The position numbers and the translations under genes were made by a program. Positions 26,457-35,108 of a stretch of 64,000 nucleotides of DNA are shown here, piece by piece. Source of the stretch: Bradyrhizobium liaoningense (lineage in GTDB: Bacteria > Pseudomonadota > Alphaproteobacteria > Rhizobiales > Xanthobacteraceae); the NCBI RefSeq assembly GCF_018130825.1, contig NZ_JAFCJS010000001.1, positions 682,001-746,000 of the forward strand, written 5' to 3'. The notes under the pieces were generated by a model. It saw nothing but the letters and a program-made list of their open reading frames with translations. It was not told the origin of the DNA and ran no database searches. Within the stretch, counting starts at the first letter, position 1. Every line of letters begins with the position of its first letter.

Positions 26457-26838
26457 GTCTTAGCAGCCCCACGCACTGCCGGCTTCGCCGGTATCATTTT
26501 TGATGCCCCGCCCTAACGCAGGCGATTTCGGAGAGCGATAGGAACCGGGTTAGAACTTCTCCAGACCTGTGCGCAGCACGTGCGGCGAATGCGCTCAGGC
26601 GCGGTGAGAGGCGCGTGGATCTGGAATCTTTCTAGATGACCGTGTCAACCGACGAGGCGCGACCGCCTGCGACATCGAAAGCCGGCGCGGAGAACGAATC
26701 CTTTACCATGGTCCCGGCGCCCGATTGAGCCTGAGGAACCCCGGGGGTAGAATCTGTTGCGGGATATTTCATTTGCGTTGCAGGCCGTGCCGCAACGTTC
26801 TTTGCCAGCGCATGCTGGGCATCCAGGGGTCGACGTCC
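26457..26838. other. Intergenic region between receptor and PilZ-HTH gene
   Basis: About 380 bases carrying the divergent promoters of the siderophore receptor (minus) and the PilZ-HTH gene (plus). Two AGAA/TTCT-type palindromes are described separately. I see no further gene in it. Confidence 0.5.
26620..26636. promoter_or_regulatory. Candidate Irr/ICE-type iron box
   Basis: TCTGGAATCTTTCTAGA is an inverted repeat (TCTGGAA, 3-base gap, TTCTAGA; six of seven pairs) close to the rhizobial iron-control element pattern TTTAGAA-N3-TTCTAAA. It lies 163 bases upstream of the receptor start. A smaller AGAA-C-TTCT palindrome at 26552-26560 is nearer. Sequence resemblance only; no other evidence of binding. 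Confidence 0.35.
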
Positions 26839-27393
26839 ATGAGCGAATTGCGCGCTGCGACCAGGCAATCCACGGCAAGAACAGGCCTTATCGAATTTGA
26901 CGGCGCCAGGGGCACCGTCAGCATCCCCTGCACGATCGCAGACGTATCAGGCACCGGAGCGCGGCTGAAGCTCGACTGGTCGCTGTCGTTGCCGCAACAG
27001 GCCACGTTGATCTTTGCCGACGGGCTGCGGAAGTCCTGTCGTGTGGCCTGGCAGAAGCGGCGGCTGCTCGGCGTCGCGTTCGCCGATGGCGTGGCAAGCC
27101 TGGACGAGCAGGCGCTCATGATGACCGAGGAAGAGCAGGCCTTGCACCGGCAGCACATCGGCGCGCAGGTCAAGGCCGCGCGCGCGGCGCGTGGCTATAC
27201 CGAGCTGCAGATTGCGAACCTCATCAGCGTCTCGCCCGCGTTCGTGTCGCGTGCCGAGCGCGGCGAGATCAGCATCCCACTGCATCAGCTCACGCACATT
27301 GCCGACCTGTTGCTGGTCGATCTCGACAGCCTGGTTGCCGGCCCGGCATCGATCGAAGTGCCGGCGAGCGACGCCGAACTGGCGGCGGGCTGA
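26839..27393 (+). CDS. PilZ domain / XRE-type helix-turn-helix fusion protein
   Basis: 184 residues from ATG 26839 (an in-frame ATG at 26812 is possible). Residues about 1-95 look like a PilZ domain: TARTGLIEFDG, CTIADVSGTGARLKL (the DxSxxG core) and RVAWQKRRLLGVAF; the RxxxR half of the c-di-GMP motif is not obvious. Residues 105-165 are a Cro/CI-type HTH: IGAQVKAARAARGYTELQIA, NLISVSPAFVSRAERGE, LTHIADLLLVDLDSLV. The combination suggests a DNA-binding protein whose N-terminal domain senses a ligand or partner. No clear operon partner. Confidence 0.75.
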   Translation: MSELRAATRQSTARTGLIEFDGARGTVSIPCTIADVSGTGARLKLDWSLSLPQQATLIFADGLRKSCRVAWQKRRLLGVAFADGVASLDEQALMMTEEEQALHRQHIGAQVKAARAARGYTELQIANLISVSPAFVSRAERGEISIPLHQLTHIADLLLVDLDSLVAGPASIEVPASDAELAAG

Positions 27394-27502
27394 AGGCGCC
27401 CCCCTCTCCGGGACATTCCTGCCCTGCGGCTCCAAATGGGAAACGCCGTTTGCCTGCTGTAAGGTCGTCCCTGTGTCAGTGTCGGCGCAGGAGATGATGT
27501 TC

Positions 27503-27895
27503 ATGGCGGAGCCGGGCTTCGGTCGGTTCATGAAGGACCACCGGGAGTTTTTCAACGCGCTGGCGGAAGATGGATGGCGAGCCGTGCCCGGCTATGTCGG
27601 GGTCGAGGAAAAGATCCTGTCCGGCCGTTTCGATCACCCGACGCAAACGGGGGCCGTGACGCGGCTGTCGCGCTGGGCCGCCGGTGCGTCGGTGGAGCAT
27701 GCGGTTTCGCACGATTGGTGCGAGGAAGTGTTTCTGATCTCGGGCACGCTGTCGATCGGCACGGCGGCACAGGAGACGCAACGGCTCGAGGCCGGTACCT
27801 ATGCCGTGAGACCGGCCCATGTCGAACATGGACCGTTCTTCACCCGCGACGGCTGCCTGATGATCGAGTTTCTCTACTACCCACCGGCTGCCTAG
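27503..27895 (+). CDS. Cupin-domain protein
   Basis: 130 residues. ATG 27503 follows GGAG by nine bases; ATGs at 27494 and 27497 are alternatives. Single cupin barrel: ILSGRFDHPTQTGAVTRLSRW, ASVEHAVSHDWCEEVFLISG (motif 1 with His and Glu metal-ligand positions), TYAVRPAHVEHGPFFTRDGC (motif 2). It resembles ChrR-type or small detoxifying cupins. The stop overlaps that of the converging amine oxidase by four bases. Metal and substrate unknown. Confidence 0.7.
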   Translation: MAEPGFGRFMKDHREFFNALAEDGWRAVPGYVGVEEKILSGRFDHPTQTGAVTRLSRWAAGASVEHAVSHDWCEEVFLISGTLSIGTAAQETQRLEAGTYAVRPAHVEHGPFFTRDGCLMIEFLYYPPAA

Positions 27896-29880
27896 CTCTT
27901 GCAGCACGAACTGCCGCCGCCCTTCCCTTCGCCCGCGAGCACGCTGCGGCTGTTACGCTCCGGCGGAATGTCGAAGGCGGCATTGGCCGCGAAGAAGCCG
28001 GTCGGCTTCAGCATGAAGCCGGCATATTCGACCGGCATGATCGGAAAATCCTCGGGCTTGCAGACATGGGTGTGGCCGAAGGAGTGCCACACCACGATGT
28101 CGGCATTCTCGATGCTGCGGTTCTGCGCGGCATAGCGCGGCAGGCCGTCGCCGCCGGCATGGACGTTGGGATAGTCGCCGCTGGCGTATTTCTCGTCCTT
28201 GTCGAAGGCGGTCACCCAGACGTGCCTGGTGGCAAAGCCGCCGCGCTTGCGCACATAGCTGCCCTCCTGCGCCAGCATCAGCGGGCTCGGATTGACCATG
28301 AGCTTGTAGGCCGGCGCGTTGCCGACCGAGTTGGTCTCGTTGGGATTGCTGATCTTCCAGAACCGGCCGGTCTCGCCATTGGCGACCGCCGCGGCGTCGC
28401 GCTCGCGCGACAGCACGCGTGTCGTGGTGTCGAACACGTTGCCGTGGGGATTGTCGTGGCCCCAGGGCCGCGGCACGAAATCGTGCTCCGTCACCGTGTT
28501 GCCGCCGCCGTCGAGATCCATGTGCAGGCGCACGTTGAAGAAATGCTGGTGCGTCGGCCCGCCGAGATTGTCGTCGACCATGCCGCCCCATTTGTACTTC
28601 TCGCCTGATGGCACGGCGGCGGTCTGGATGATGCCGGTGAGTTTTGTCTCGAGCTGGATCGTGCCGTCCTGGTAGAGGTACCAGTAGAAGCCGTAATCGT
28701 AATTGCCGACGGTGGCGAAGAACGAGATCACCAGACGCCGCGATCGCCGCACCTCGAACAGACCATTACGGAATTCGTAATGTTTCCAGGCAATTCCATA
28801 ATCTTCTTCATGCATGCAGATAGCGTTCTGCATGACGAAAGGTTCGCCCTTGTTGTCGGCGGCCGGCACGTCGAAATAGTGGATATTGCCGAGGCAGTCG
28901 CAGCCGAGCTCCAGCGCATTGGCGAGCATGCCGAGCCCGTATTCGCCGGCATCGAACGCCGATTTCCAGAAATGGTTCGCGGTCGGATCGGCGTAAGGCA
29001 CCACCATCTCGGTGACGCTGGCGCGATGGATCAGCGCGCGCTTGCGCGCGCCGTCCTGATAGGCGAGCTGGTGCAGCACCAGGCCCTCGCGCGGGGTGAA
29101 TCCGACGCGAAAGCTCCATTTCTGCCAGTCGACCTTCCAGCCACCGACCTTGAAGCTCGCGCCTTCCGGCTGCTCGATATGCAGCGGCTTGATGTCGGTG
29201 CGCGGGTTCTGGACTTCATGCGCGCCGTAATTCCGCTTCTTGCGTGGGATCGGCACGATCGGGTCTTCGTCGGTGAGGTCGATCACCCTGCCGCCGATCA
29301 GGTCGACGACGGCGACAACGCCCTCGATCGGATGGGCATAGCCGTTGTCCTGGAGGTGCTCGCGGAAATAGCTGACGGCCCGCACGATGCGCGCGCCGCG
29401 CTCAAACTCCTTGTCGAAGAAACCCGACGAGAACGGATCGACCTGGACCAGATCGATATCTTTGTCGGAGAGCCCGCGCCGGACCATCGCCGCGCGCCAG
29501 CCAGGGTCGGCCTTCACCACGGCCTCGCACTTGAAGAACTCTTCCAGCATCACCGGCGGCTGCCCGTAGGGCGCTTCGCGGTTCGGGATGGTCCTTCGCG
29601 TGACGATCTCACCGCGGGCGAGATCGACGACGTGCTCGATCGCCTCGCCCGTGGTCACGTCCAGCGTCAGCACGAAGGCGCGGCGCCCTGCCCCACCCGC
29701 GGCAAGCTCCTGTTTGGTCGGCTCTTCCAGCCGCACGGTCGGGAAGCGGCAGTTTTCGGGCGATGTGGCCGCCGCACGCACGAGCGTGCAGGCTGCGGTA
29801 ATCTCTTCAGCCGTCAGCGGATCGAGCGCATGCGGCGTCGCGGACTGCGACGGCGATTGGGCTTTGACGGTGTCGAGCAT
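27892..29880 (-). CDS. Copper-containing primary amine oxidase
   Basis: About 662 residues (ATG 29880; the frame also has TTG 29892). It oxidises primary amines to aldehyde, ammonia and hydrogen peroxide. The TPQ-cofactor motif GNYDYGFYW is present, with precursor Tyr at about 394. The copper ligands are visible as the HxH pair in THQHFFNVRLHMDLDG and the C-terminal His in WHSFGHTHVCKPEDFP. N2/N3 domains and length fit bacterial enzymes such as those of Arthrobacter and TynA. There is no signal peptide, so the enzyme is probably cytoplasmic. The C-terminus ends in a Cys-Cys tail (GGSSCCKS). It lies 15 bases after a serine hydrolase gene, so the two are co-transcribed. Confidence 0.92.
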   Translation of the reverse strand: MLDTVKAQSPSQSATPHALDPLTAEEITAACTLVRAAATSPENCRFPTVRLEEPTKQELAAGGAGRRAFVLTLDVTTGEAIEHVVDLARGEIVTRRTIPNREAPYGQPPVMLEEFFKCEAVVKADPGWRAAMVRRGLSDKDIDLVQVDPFSSGFFDKEFERGARIVRAVSYFREHLQDNGYAHPIEGVVAVVDLIGGRVIDLTDEDPIVPIPRKKRNYGAHEVQNPRTDIKPLHIEQPEGASFKVGGWKVDWQKWSFRVGFTPREGLVLHQLAYQDGARKRALIHRASVTEMVVPYADPTANHFWKSAFDAGEYGLGMLANALELGCDCLGNIHYFDVPAADNKGEPFVMQNAICMHEEDYGIAWKHYEFRNGLFEVRRSRRLVISFFATVGNYDYGFYWYLYQDGTIQLETKLTGIIQTAAVPSGEKYKWGGMVDDNLGGPTHQHFFNVRLHMDLDGGGNTVTEHDFVPRPWGHDNPHGNVFDTTTRVLSRERDAAAVANGETGRFWKISNPNETNSVGNAPAYKLMVNPSPLMLAQEGSYVRKRGGFATRHVWVTAFDKDEKYASGDYPNVHAGGDGLPRYAAQNRSIENADIVVWHSFGHTHVCKPEDFPIMPVEYAGFMLKPTGFFAANAAFDIPPERNSRSVLAGEGKGGGSSCCKS

Positions 29881-29895
29881 GGCGATGTCCAAAAG

Positions 29896-31086
29896 TCAGG
29901 CGAGATGCGCAGTGATGGCGCTGAAGGCGACAAACCAGCGCTGGTCGATCGGCACGTCCATCGCCTTGGGCTGCGTCGCGAGCTTGACGATGACGGTATC
30001 CGAATCGAGATCGACATAGAGGTGCTGGCCGTGAATCCCGATCGCGGTGAGCGCGTTGCGTGACGGATCGATCGTGAACCATTTGCTGCGGTAGCGCGCG
30101 CCCGGGAAGAACTCGGCGAGGTCGCCGTCGGCCCAGGCCTTGGGATCGCCGTTCTCGCGAATGTCGTCGATCCACCAGCCGGGCACCACCTGCCGCCCCT
30201 CGACCACGCCGCGGCAGCGGATCATCTCGCCGAAGCGGATGAGGTCGCGTGCGGTGACCGAGAGGCCGCCGGCGATGCGGCCCATGCCGTGGCTGTCGAG
30301 CGTGAGCGAGCCGTCCTCCTCTGCGCCCAGGGGCTGCCAGAGATATTCGGAAAGGATGCGGTGGTAGGGCATGCCGCAGGCGCGCTCATAGACCCAGCCG
30401 AGCACCTCGGTGTTGGGCGAGACGTAGTGGAACACCTTGCCGTGCGGCTTGCCCGTCCCGCGCAGCGTGGTGAGATAGGCGCGCTGATGACTGGGATCGA
30501 CGCCCGGCGGCGGCACATCCCAGCCCGAGGAGAAGCGATAGCGCGCGACGTCGCCGGCGGGGTCCTCGTAATCCTCCTCGAACTTGATGGCGACGGCCAT
30601 GTCGAGCAAGTTACGGACGGTGCAGCCGCCATAGACGGACGTCTCCAGCTCCGGCACGTAGCGCACCACTCTCGCCTCGGGATCGAGTAGCCCGCGCGCA
30701 GCCAGAATGCCGCCGAGCGTGCCCGCGATCGCCTTGCTGATCGAGCAGATCAGATGCGGCGTGGTTACGCTCATGCCGTCGCCGTACCATTCGTGGATCA
30801 GGGTGCCCCGGTGCATGACGAGCAGCGTATCGGCGAAGGTCTCGCGCAATGTCGCCTCGATCGTGGTGGGCTTGCCGTCCGGCGCGGTGAAGCCAAGCTT
30901 TTGAAGCTCGCGCGGCGCGCTCAGCATCGGTGACGGATGCGCGGAGCGGCGGACCTCGGCCGTCGGCAGCACTTCACGGGTGTGGGTGAAGCCCCAGCGG
31001 ATCGCGGGAAAGCTGCGCCAGTTGGCGCGGGTCACCTGGGCCTCCGGCGCCGGCGGGCTGCCGCGCATGACGTCAGTCGGTCGCAT
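29896..31086 (-). CDS. Serine hydrolase, class C beta-lactamase / NylB-like
   Basis: 396 residues from ATG 31086, which has GGAGGG six bases upstream; an in-frame ATG at 31110 lies before it. The SxxK catalytic motif is CSISKAIAG (Ser115, Lys118), and the second motif YVSPN around residue 180 supplies the Tyr/Asn. No secretion signal is evident. The family covers penicillin-binding-protein-like esterases and 6-aminohexanoate-oligomer hydrolases. Being directly upstream of the amine oxidase, it may release a primary amine from an amide or ester that the oxidase then uses (inference). True beta-lactamase activity is unlikely without export. Confidence 0.82.
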   Translation of the reverse strand: MRPTDVMRGSPPAPEAQVTRANWRSFPAIRWGFTHTREVLPTAEVRRSAHPSPMLSAPRELQKLGFTAPDGKPTTIEATLRETFADTLLVMHRGTLIHEWYGDGMSVTTPHLICSISKAIAGTLGGILAARGLLDPEARVVRYVPELETSVYGGCTVRNLLDMAVAIKFEEDYEDPAGDVARYRFSSGWDVPPPGVDPSHQRAYLTTLRGTGKPHGKVFHYVSPNTEVLGWVYERACGMPYHRILSEYLWQPLGAEEDGSLTLDSHGMGRIAGGLSVTARDLIRFGEMIRCRGVVEGRQVVPGWWIDDIRENGDPKAWADGDLAEFFPGARYRSKWFTIDPSRNALTAIGIHGQHLYVDLDSDTVIVKLATQPKAMDVPIDQRWFVAFSAITAHLA

Positions 31087-31270
31087 TTCGATCCCTCCGC
31101 GAAGCGCCATTCCGGCTGCGATGTCGGAACGGCTGAGCGGGAAGCCTGCATGGCGGCGCGGTCAGGTGTTATCGAAATCCCGCAATATTTTGCTGGACAG
31201 GGGCGCGGGGCGTGCCAGTCTTGACGTAGCTCCTGCCGGCCTCATGGCTGGAAAATTCCGACGTATTGTC

Positions 31271-32260
31271 ATGGCCTTAAGCGCAACTCTTCCGATTCAA
31301 GACTCGGCTGCCATCCTGCTTCAGGCGAGGAGCACGGATGTCGACGAGCATTGCGCCTCGCTCGGCCGCTGGCACCTGAGCTACGACCAGATCAGCGCAG
31401 GAGCCTTCAGAGGCAGCTTCACCCAGCTCTCCCTGCCCCGCGTCGAAGTCTTCCGCGAGATCACCAGCCAGCAGGTCCGCCAATACGGCCAGCTTGGCGC
31501 GGACAGTTTTGGCATCGGCCTGCCCTGGGACGGTGATGGCGAGGTCAATTGCAACGGGAGCAGCGTCGCGGGTGCCCAGGTGATCGCCTGCATCGACGCC
31601 GAGGTCGACATGTGCACGCCGAAGGCGTTCGAGCTGCGCGGCGTCGTCGCCAGCGCGGCGCTGATCGAGGAGCTTGCCGGCCGCCTCGACATCGCGCTGC
31701 CGCGCGGCGTCTGGCACCAGTTGCGGGTGATCGAGATGGCGGAGGCGCCGGTCGCGCGGCTGCGCGCGCATCTCGCCGCCATTCACGAGACCATCACGAC
31801 GGCGCCGGAGCAGTTCGACGATCCCGCGGCACGCCAGGCGCTGGAGGATGCCCTCCTCGTCGAGATCATGGACATGCTGCCGACAGCGCGGCCGAGCGAT
31901 CCCGGCCGCAGCTCGGCGGCGCGCAAGCGCACCGTCGATCGCGCCCGCGAGCTGATGCATGGCAGCGGCGAGCGCTCCCTGTCGCTGCTGGAGGTCTGCA
32001 AGGCGGTCGGCGCCAGCCCGCGCAAGCTCGGCTATTGCTTCCAGGAGGTTTTGGGCACGAGCCCGATGCATTACTGGCGCGCGATGCGGCTGAACCGGGT
32101 GCGGCGCGATCTCAAGCGCGCCGGCGGCGCCGAGACCTCTATCTACGACATCGCCGTGCAGCACGGCTTCTGGCACTTCAGCCAGTTCTCGCTCGACTAC
32201 AGGCGCCACTTCTCCGAAAAGCCCTCGGAGACACTGCGGCGCGCCAGGCTGGCGGCCTGA
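31271..32260 (+). CDS. AraC-family transcriptional regulator
   Basis: 329 residues from ATG 31271 (ATG 31244 is an in-frame alternative). The N-terminal part resembles the AraC-binding-like regulators of the EutR/FeaR kind (FTQLSLPRVEVFREITSQQV). The C-terminus carries the HTH pair: LSLLEVCKAVGASPRKLGYC and SIYDIAVQHGFWHFSQFSLD followed by YRRHFSEKPSETLRR. It is divergent from the hydrolase-amine oxidase operon and is the obvious candidate regulator of it; FeaR-like proteins elsewhere control amine oxidase genes. Confidence 0.87.
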   Translation: MALSATLPIQDSAAILLQARSTDVDEHCASLGRWHLSYDQISAGAFRGSFTQLSLPRVEVFREITSQQVRQYGQLGADSFGIGLPWDGDGEVNCNGSSVAGAQVIACIDAEVDMCTPKAFELRGVVASAALIEELAGRLDIALPRGVWHQLRVIEMAEAPVARLRAHLAAIHETITTAPEQFDDPAARQALEDALLVEIMDMLPTARPSDPGRSSAARKRTVDRARELMHGSGERSLSLLEVCKAVGASPRKLGYCFQEVLGTSPMHYWRAMRLNRVRRDLKRAGGAETSIYDIAVQHGFWHFSQFSLDYRRHFSEKPSETLRRARLAA

Positions 32261-32271
32261 CGCGCGTCTTC

Positions 32272-33045
32272 TTACCAGGTCGGCAGGTACGTGCCCTTGA
32301 AGCGGGTCTCCAGAAACGCCTTCACGGGCTCGGAGTGATAGGCCTCGATCAGCTGTTTCACCCACGGCTTGTCCTTGTCCTCCTCGCGCACAGCGAGGAT
32401 GTTGACCCAGGGTCCATCGGGGTTTTCGCGGGCGATCGCATCGGTCGCCGGATTGAGGCCGGCCTGTACCGCGTAGTTGTTGTTGATCGAGACGACGTCG
32501 ACGTCCTGCAGCGCGCGCGGAAGCTGGGCGGCATCGAGCTCGACGAAGCGCAGCTTCTTCGGGTTGTCGGTGATGTCGGCGATGGTCGAGGAGACGTTGT
32601 TCGGATCCTTCAGCTTGATCACGCCGTGCAACGCCAGGATCATCAGGCCGCGCGCGCCGTTGGAGGGATCGTTGGCGATGGCGACGCGCGCTCCCTCCGG
32701 CAGATCGGCGAGCTTCTTGTATTTCTGCGAATAGACGCCCTGGGGCGAGCCGATCGTGTTGGCGACCTTGACGATCTTCCAGCCGGTCTTGGAGATCTGG
32801 TTCTTGAGGTAGGGCTCGTGCTGGAACGAATTGGCTTCCAGGTCCTTCAGCGCCAGCGCCTGGTTGGGGATCACGTAATCGGTGAACTCGACCACCTTGA
32901 TGTCGAGGCCGCGCTCGGCGCCGACCTTCTTCACGATGTCGAGGATTTCGGCATGGGGCCCCGCCGTGACGCCGACGCGGATGGTTTCGGCCTGGGCGGA
33001 GGTCGCAAGCAAGGCTGCAGCCGCAAGGGTTGCGAGAAAGCGCAT
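32272..33045 (-). CDS. metQ: D-methionine ABC transporter binding protein MetQ
   Basis: 257 residues, NlpA/MetQ family. Signal peptide MRFLATLAAAALLATSAQA without a lipobox Cys, so the protein is soluble in the periplasm. Family core: IRVGVTAGPHAEILDIVKKV, VIPNQALALKDLEANSFQHE, YSQKYKKLADLPEGARVAIA, NDPSNGARGLMIL. Third gene of the metN-metI-metQ operon, 28 bases after metI. Confidence 0.93.
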   Translation of the reverse strand: MRFLATLAAAALLATSAQAETIRVGVTAGPHAEILDIVKKVGAERGLDIKVVEFTDYVIPNQALALKDLEANSFQHEPYLKNQISKTGWKIVKVANTIGSPQGVYSQKYKKLADLPEGARVAIANDPSNGARGLMILALHGVIKLKDPNNVSSTIADITDNPKKLRFVELDAAQLPRALQDVDVVSINNNYAVQAGLNPATDAIARENPDGPWVNILAVREEDKDKPWVKQLIEAYHSEPVKAFLETRFKGTYLPTW

Positions 33046-33073
33046 TGAAGTCTCCAGTTTCAGAAGAGTTGGT

Positions 33074-33739
33074 TCAGCGGTGCCGAAGCCGGCGGTTGAC
33101 CCGGCGCGCCAGATAATCGCCCGCGCTCTGGACCAGCTGCACCAGCGCGATCAGCACGACGACGACGGCGAGCATCATCTCCGGCATGAAGCGCTGGTAG
33201 CCGTAGCGGATGCCGAGATCGCCGAGACCTCCGCCGCCGACGGCACCGACCATGGCGGAGTAGCCGAGCAGGCTGACCACCGCGAGCGTCAGCGCCAGCA
33301 AGAGGCCCGGCAGCGCTTCGGGGATCAGCACCTTGAGCACGATCTGGATCGGGGATGCCCCGAACGAGGACGCCGTCTCGATCAGGCCGCCATCGACCTC
33401 GCGGATCGCAGCTTCCACGAGGCGCGCGATGAACGGCGTCGAGGCGATGGTCAGCGGCACGATCGCCGCGGTCGAGCCGATCGAGGTCCCCGCAATGAGC
33501 CGCGTGAACGGGATGATGGCGACGACCAGGATGATGAAGGGCGTCGAGCGTGTCGCATTGACGACGGCCCCGAGCACGCGATTGACGATGGGCGCCGCGA
33601 ACAGCTCGCCCTTCCGGCTGGTTGCGAGGAAGACGCCGAGCGGCAGTCCGAAGGCGGTGCCCAGCAGCGCCGCGATGCCGACCATGTACAGGCTCTCGCC
33701 CGTGGCCTGGATGATGAGATTGATGAGTTCAGGCGACAT
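33074..33739 (-). CDS. metI: Methionine ABC transporter permease MetI
   Basis: 221 residues with about five membrane helices. The N-terminal GESLYMVGIAALLGTAFGLP and the EAA loop ASSFGASPIQIVLKVLIPEALPG's start (ASSFGASPIQIV) are diagnostic of MetI. The gene overlaps the end of metN by 11 bases, which implies translational coupling. Works with MetN and MetQ to import methionine. Confidence 0.93.
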   Translation of the reverse strand: MSPELINLIIQATGESLYMVGIAALLGTAFGLPLGVFLATSRKGELFAAPIVNRVLGAVVNATRSTPFIILVVAIIPFTRLIAGTSIGSTAAIVPLTIASTPFIARLVEAAIREVDGGLIETASSFGASPIQIVLKVLIPEALPGLLLALTLAVVSLLGYSAMVGAVGGGGLGDLGIRYGYQRFMPEMMLAVVVVLIALVQLVQSAGDYLARRVNRRLRHR

Positions 33740-34853
33740 AGCCGAGACTCTCCGCCGAGAATTGATATTGAGAGAGCCAGGCGAGCGTCCGCGTCACCGC
33801 GTCCTCGCCGCCCGGAATGCCTAATGTCAGCGAACCCACATGCTGGCCGCCGATCTCGTCGATGCGCGCCGACAGCAGCGACACGTCGAGGCCGAGCTCG
33901 CGCGCGAGCCGCGCCACCACGGTGTCGCCGGCCCCTGCCCCGCGCACCTGGACGCGGATCACGGCCTGCCCGCCTGCGGACGGCTCAGAAACGATCCGGC
34001 TCGCCAGCGAGACCGGCAGGCTGTCGCCGATCACCTCGGCCAGGAAGGATTGCGTGATCGGATGCTTCGGGTGCGTGAAGATGTCGGCGACATGGCCGCT
34101 CTCGACCACGTGGCCGGCATCCAGCACGACCACTTCCTTGGCGAGCTGGCGCACCACGGACATTTCGTGGGTGATCAGCACGATGGTCACCCCGAGCTCG
34201 CGGTTGATGTTCGCAAGCAGGTCGAGGATCGCGCGGGTGGTCTGCGGATCGAGCGCGGAGGTCGCCTCGTCGGACAGCAGCACGTCCGGCCGCGTGGCGA
34301 GGGCTCGCGCAATGCCGACGCGCTGCTTCTGGCCGCCGGACAGTTCCGACGGATAGCGGTCGTGCTTGTCGGCGATGCCGACGAGGGCGAGCAGCTCAGT
34401 CACGCGGGCCTTGATATCGGCCTTGGCCCAGCCGGCGATCTCGAGCGGCAGCGCGATGTTGTCGGCCGAGGTGCGCGAGGACAGCAGGTTGAAGTGCTGG
34501 AAGATCATGCCGATCGAGCGCTGCGCCAGCCGCAGCTCGCGGCCCGCGAGCGCCGAGATGTCCCTGTTGTCGACGATGACGCGGCCCGTGGTCGGCTTCT
34601 CCAGCCCGTTGATCAGGCGCACCAGGCTCGACTTGCCGGCGCCGGAGCGGCCGATCACGCCGGTGATGGAACCGCGCGGACTGGCGAAGTCGATATTCTC
34701 AAGCGCATTGACGCCGGGCTTGCCGCGATAGGCCGGATAGGTCTTCGAGATGCCTTCGAAACGGACCATCGCGTCCGGCTCGGTCGCAGCGGGTGAAACC
34801 GCTTCAAGCGTTTCGATCGGCTGTCCGATCGCGAGCGATTGGTGGGCATTCAT
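33729..34853 (-). CDS. metN: Methionine ABC transporter ATPase MetN
   Basis: 374 residues from ATG 34853; ATG 34868 is possible and the open frame continues to 35015 without family similarity. Walker A GRSGAGKSS, signature LSGGQKQRVGIARAL, Walker B VLLSDEATSALDP and H-loop VLITHEM are intact. The last 80 residues form the NIL domain that binds methionine and inhibits transport (trans-inhibition). First gene of the operon with metI and metQ. Confidence 0.92.
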   Translation of the reverse strand: MNAHQSLAIGQPIETLEAVSPAATEPDAMVRFEGISKTYPAYRGKPGVNALENIDFASPRGSITGVIGRSGAGKSSLVRLINGLEKPTTGRVIVDNRDISALAGRELRLAQRSIGMIFQHFNLLSSRTSADNIALPLEIAGWAKADIKARVTELLALVGIADKHDRYPSELSGGQKQRVGIARALATRPDVLLSDEATSALDPQTTRAILDLLANINRELGVTIVLITHEMSVVRQLAKEVVVLDAGHVVESGHVADIFTHPKHPITQSFLAEVIGDSLPVSLASRIVSEPSAGGQAVIRVQVRGAGAGDTVVARLARELGLDVSLLSARIDEIGGQHVGSLTLGIPGGEDAVTRTLAWLSQYQFSAESLGYVA

Positions 34854-35108
34854 GGAGGCGGCCTTCATGCACAATAGTTCGCTGTCCCCATGTGCCCCAG
34901 CAGCGCACGGGAACCAGGTCGCATCGAGCGACGGGGAGATAAACAGCGGTGAGGGCCCGGAAGGAACGCGCTGCACCGCAGCACGCACCATCGCCTTTTC
35001 CGGTCTTTCTTGCAATTTCAGATATTTGGCGGGAGTTGGACGAAGATTTCCCGATCCCTCCCCGGAGAAGAATATTCCTCCGCCGGGGGTATCAGCCTCC
35101 TGCCCGGC
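34854..35108 (-). promoter_or_regulatory. metN leader region
   Basis: 255 bases upstream of metN with several GC-rich inverted segments (for example GCGTGCTGC / GCAGCACGC near 34985-35000). I looked for a SAM-II type pseudoknot pattern and did not find its conserved core. Nothing definite can be assigned. Confidence 0.25.

Noticed and set aside
34854..35108. SAM-II type riboswitch before metN
   Set aside because: The conserved pseudoknot core could not be found in the leader; only general GC-rich pairing is present.
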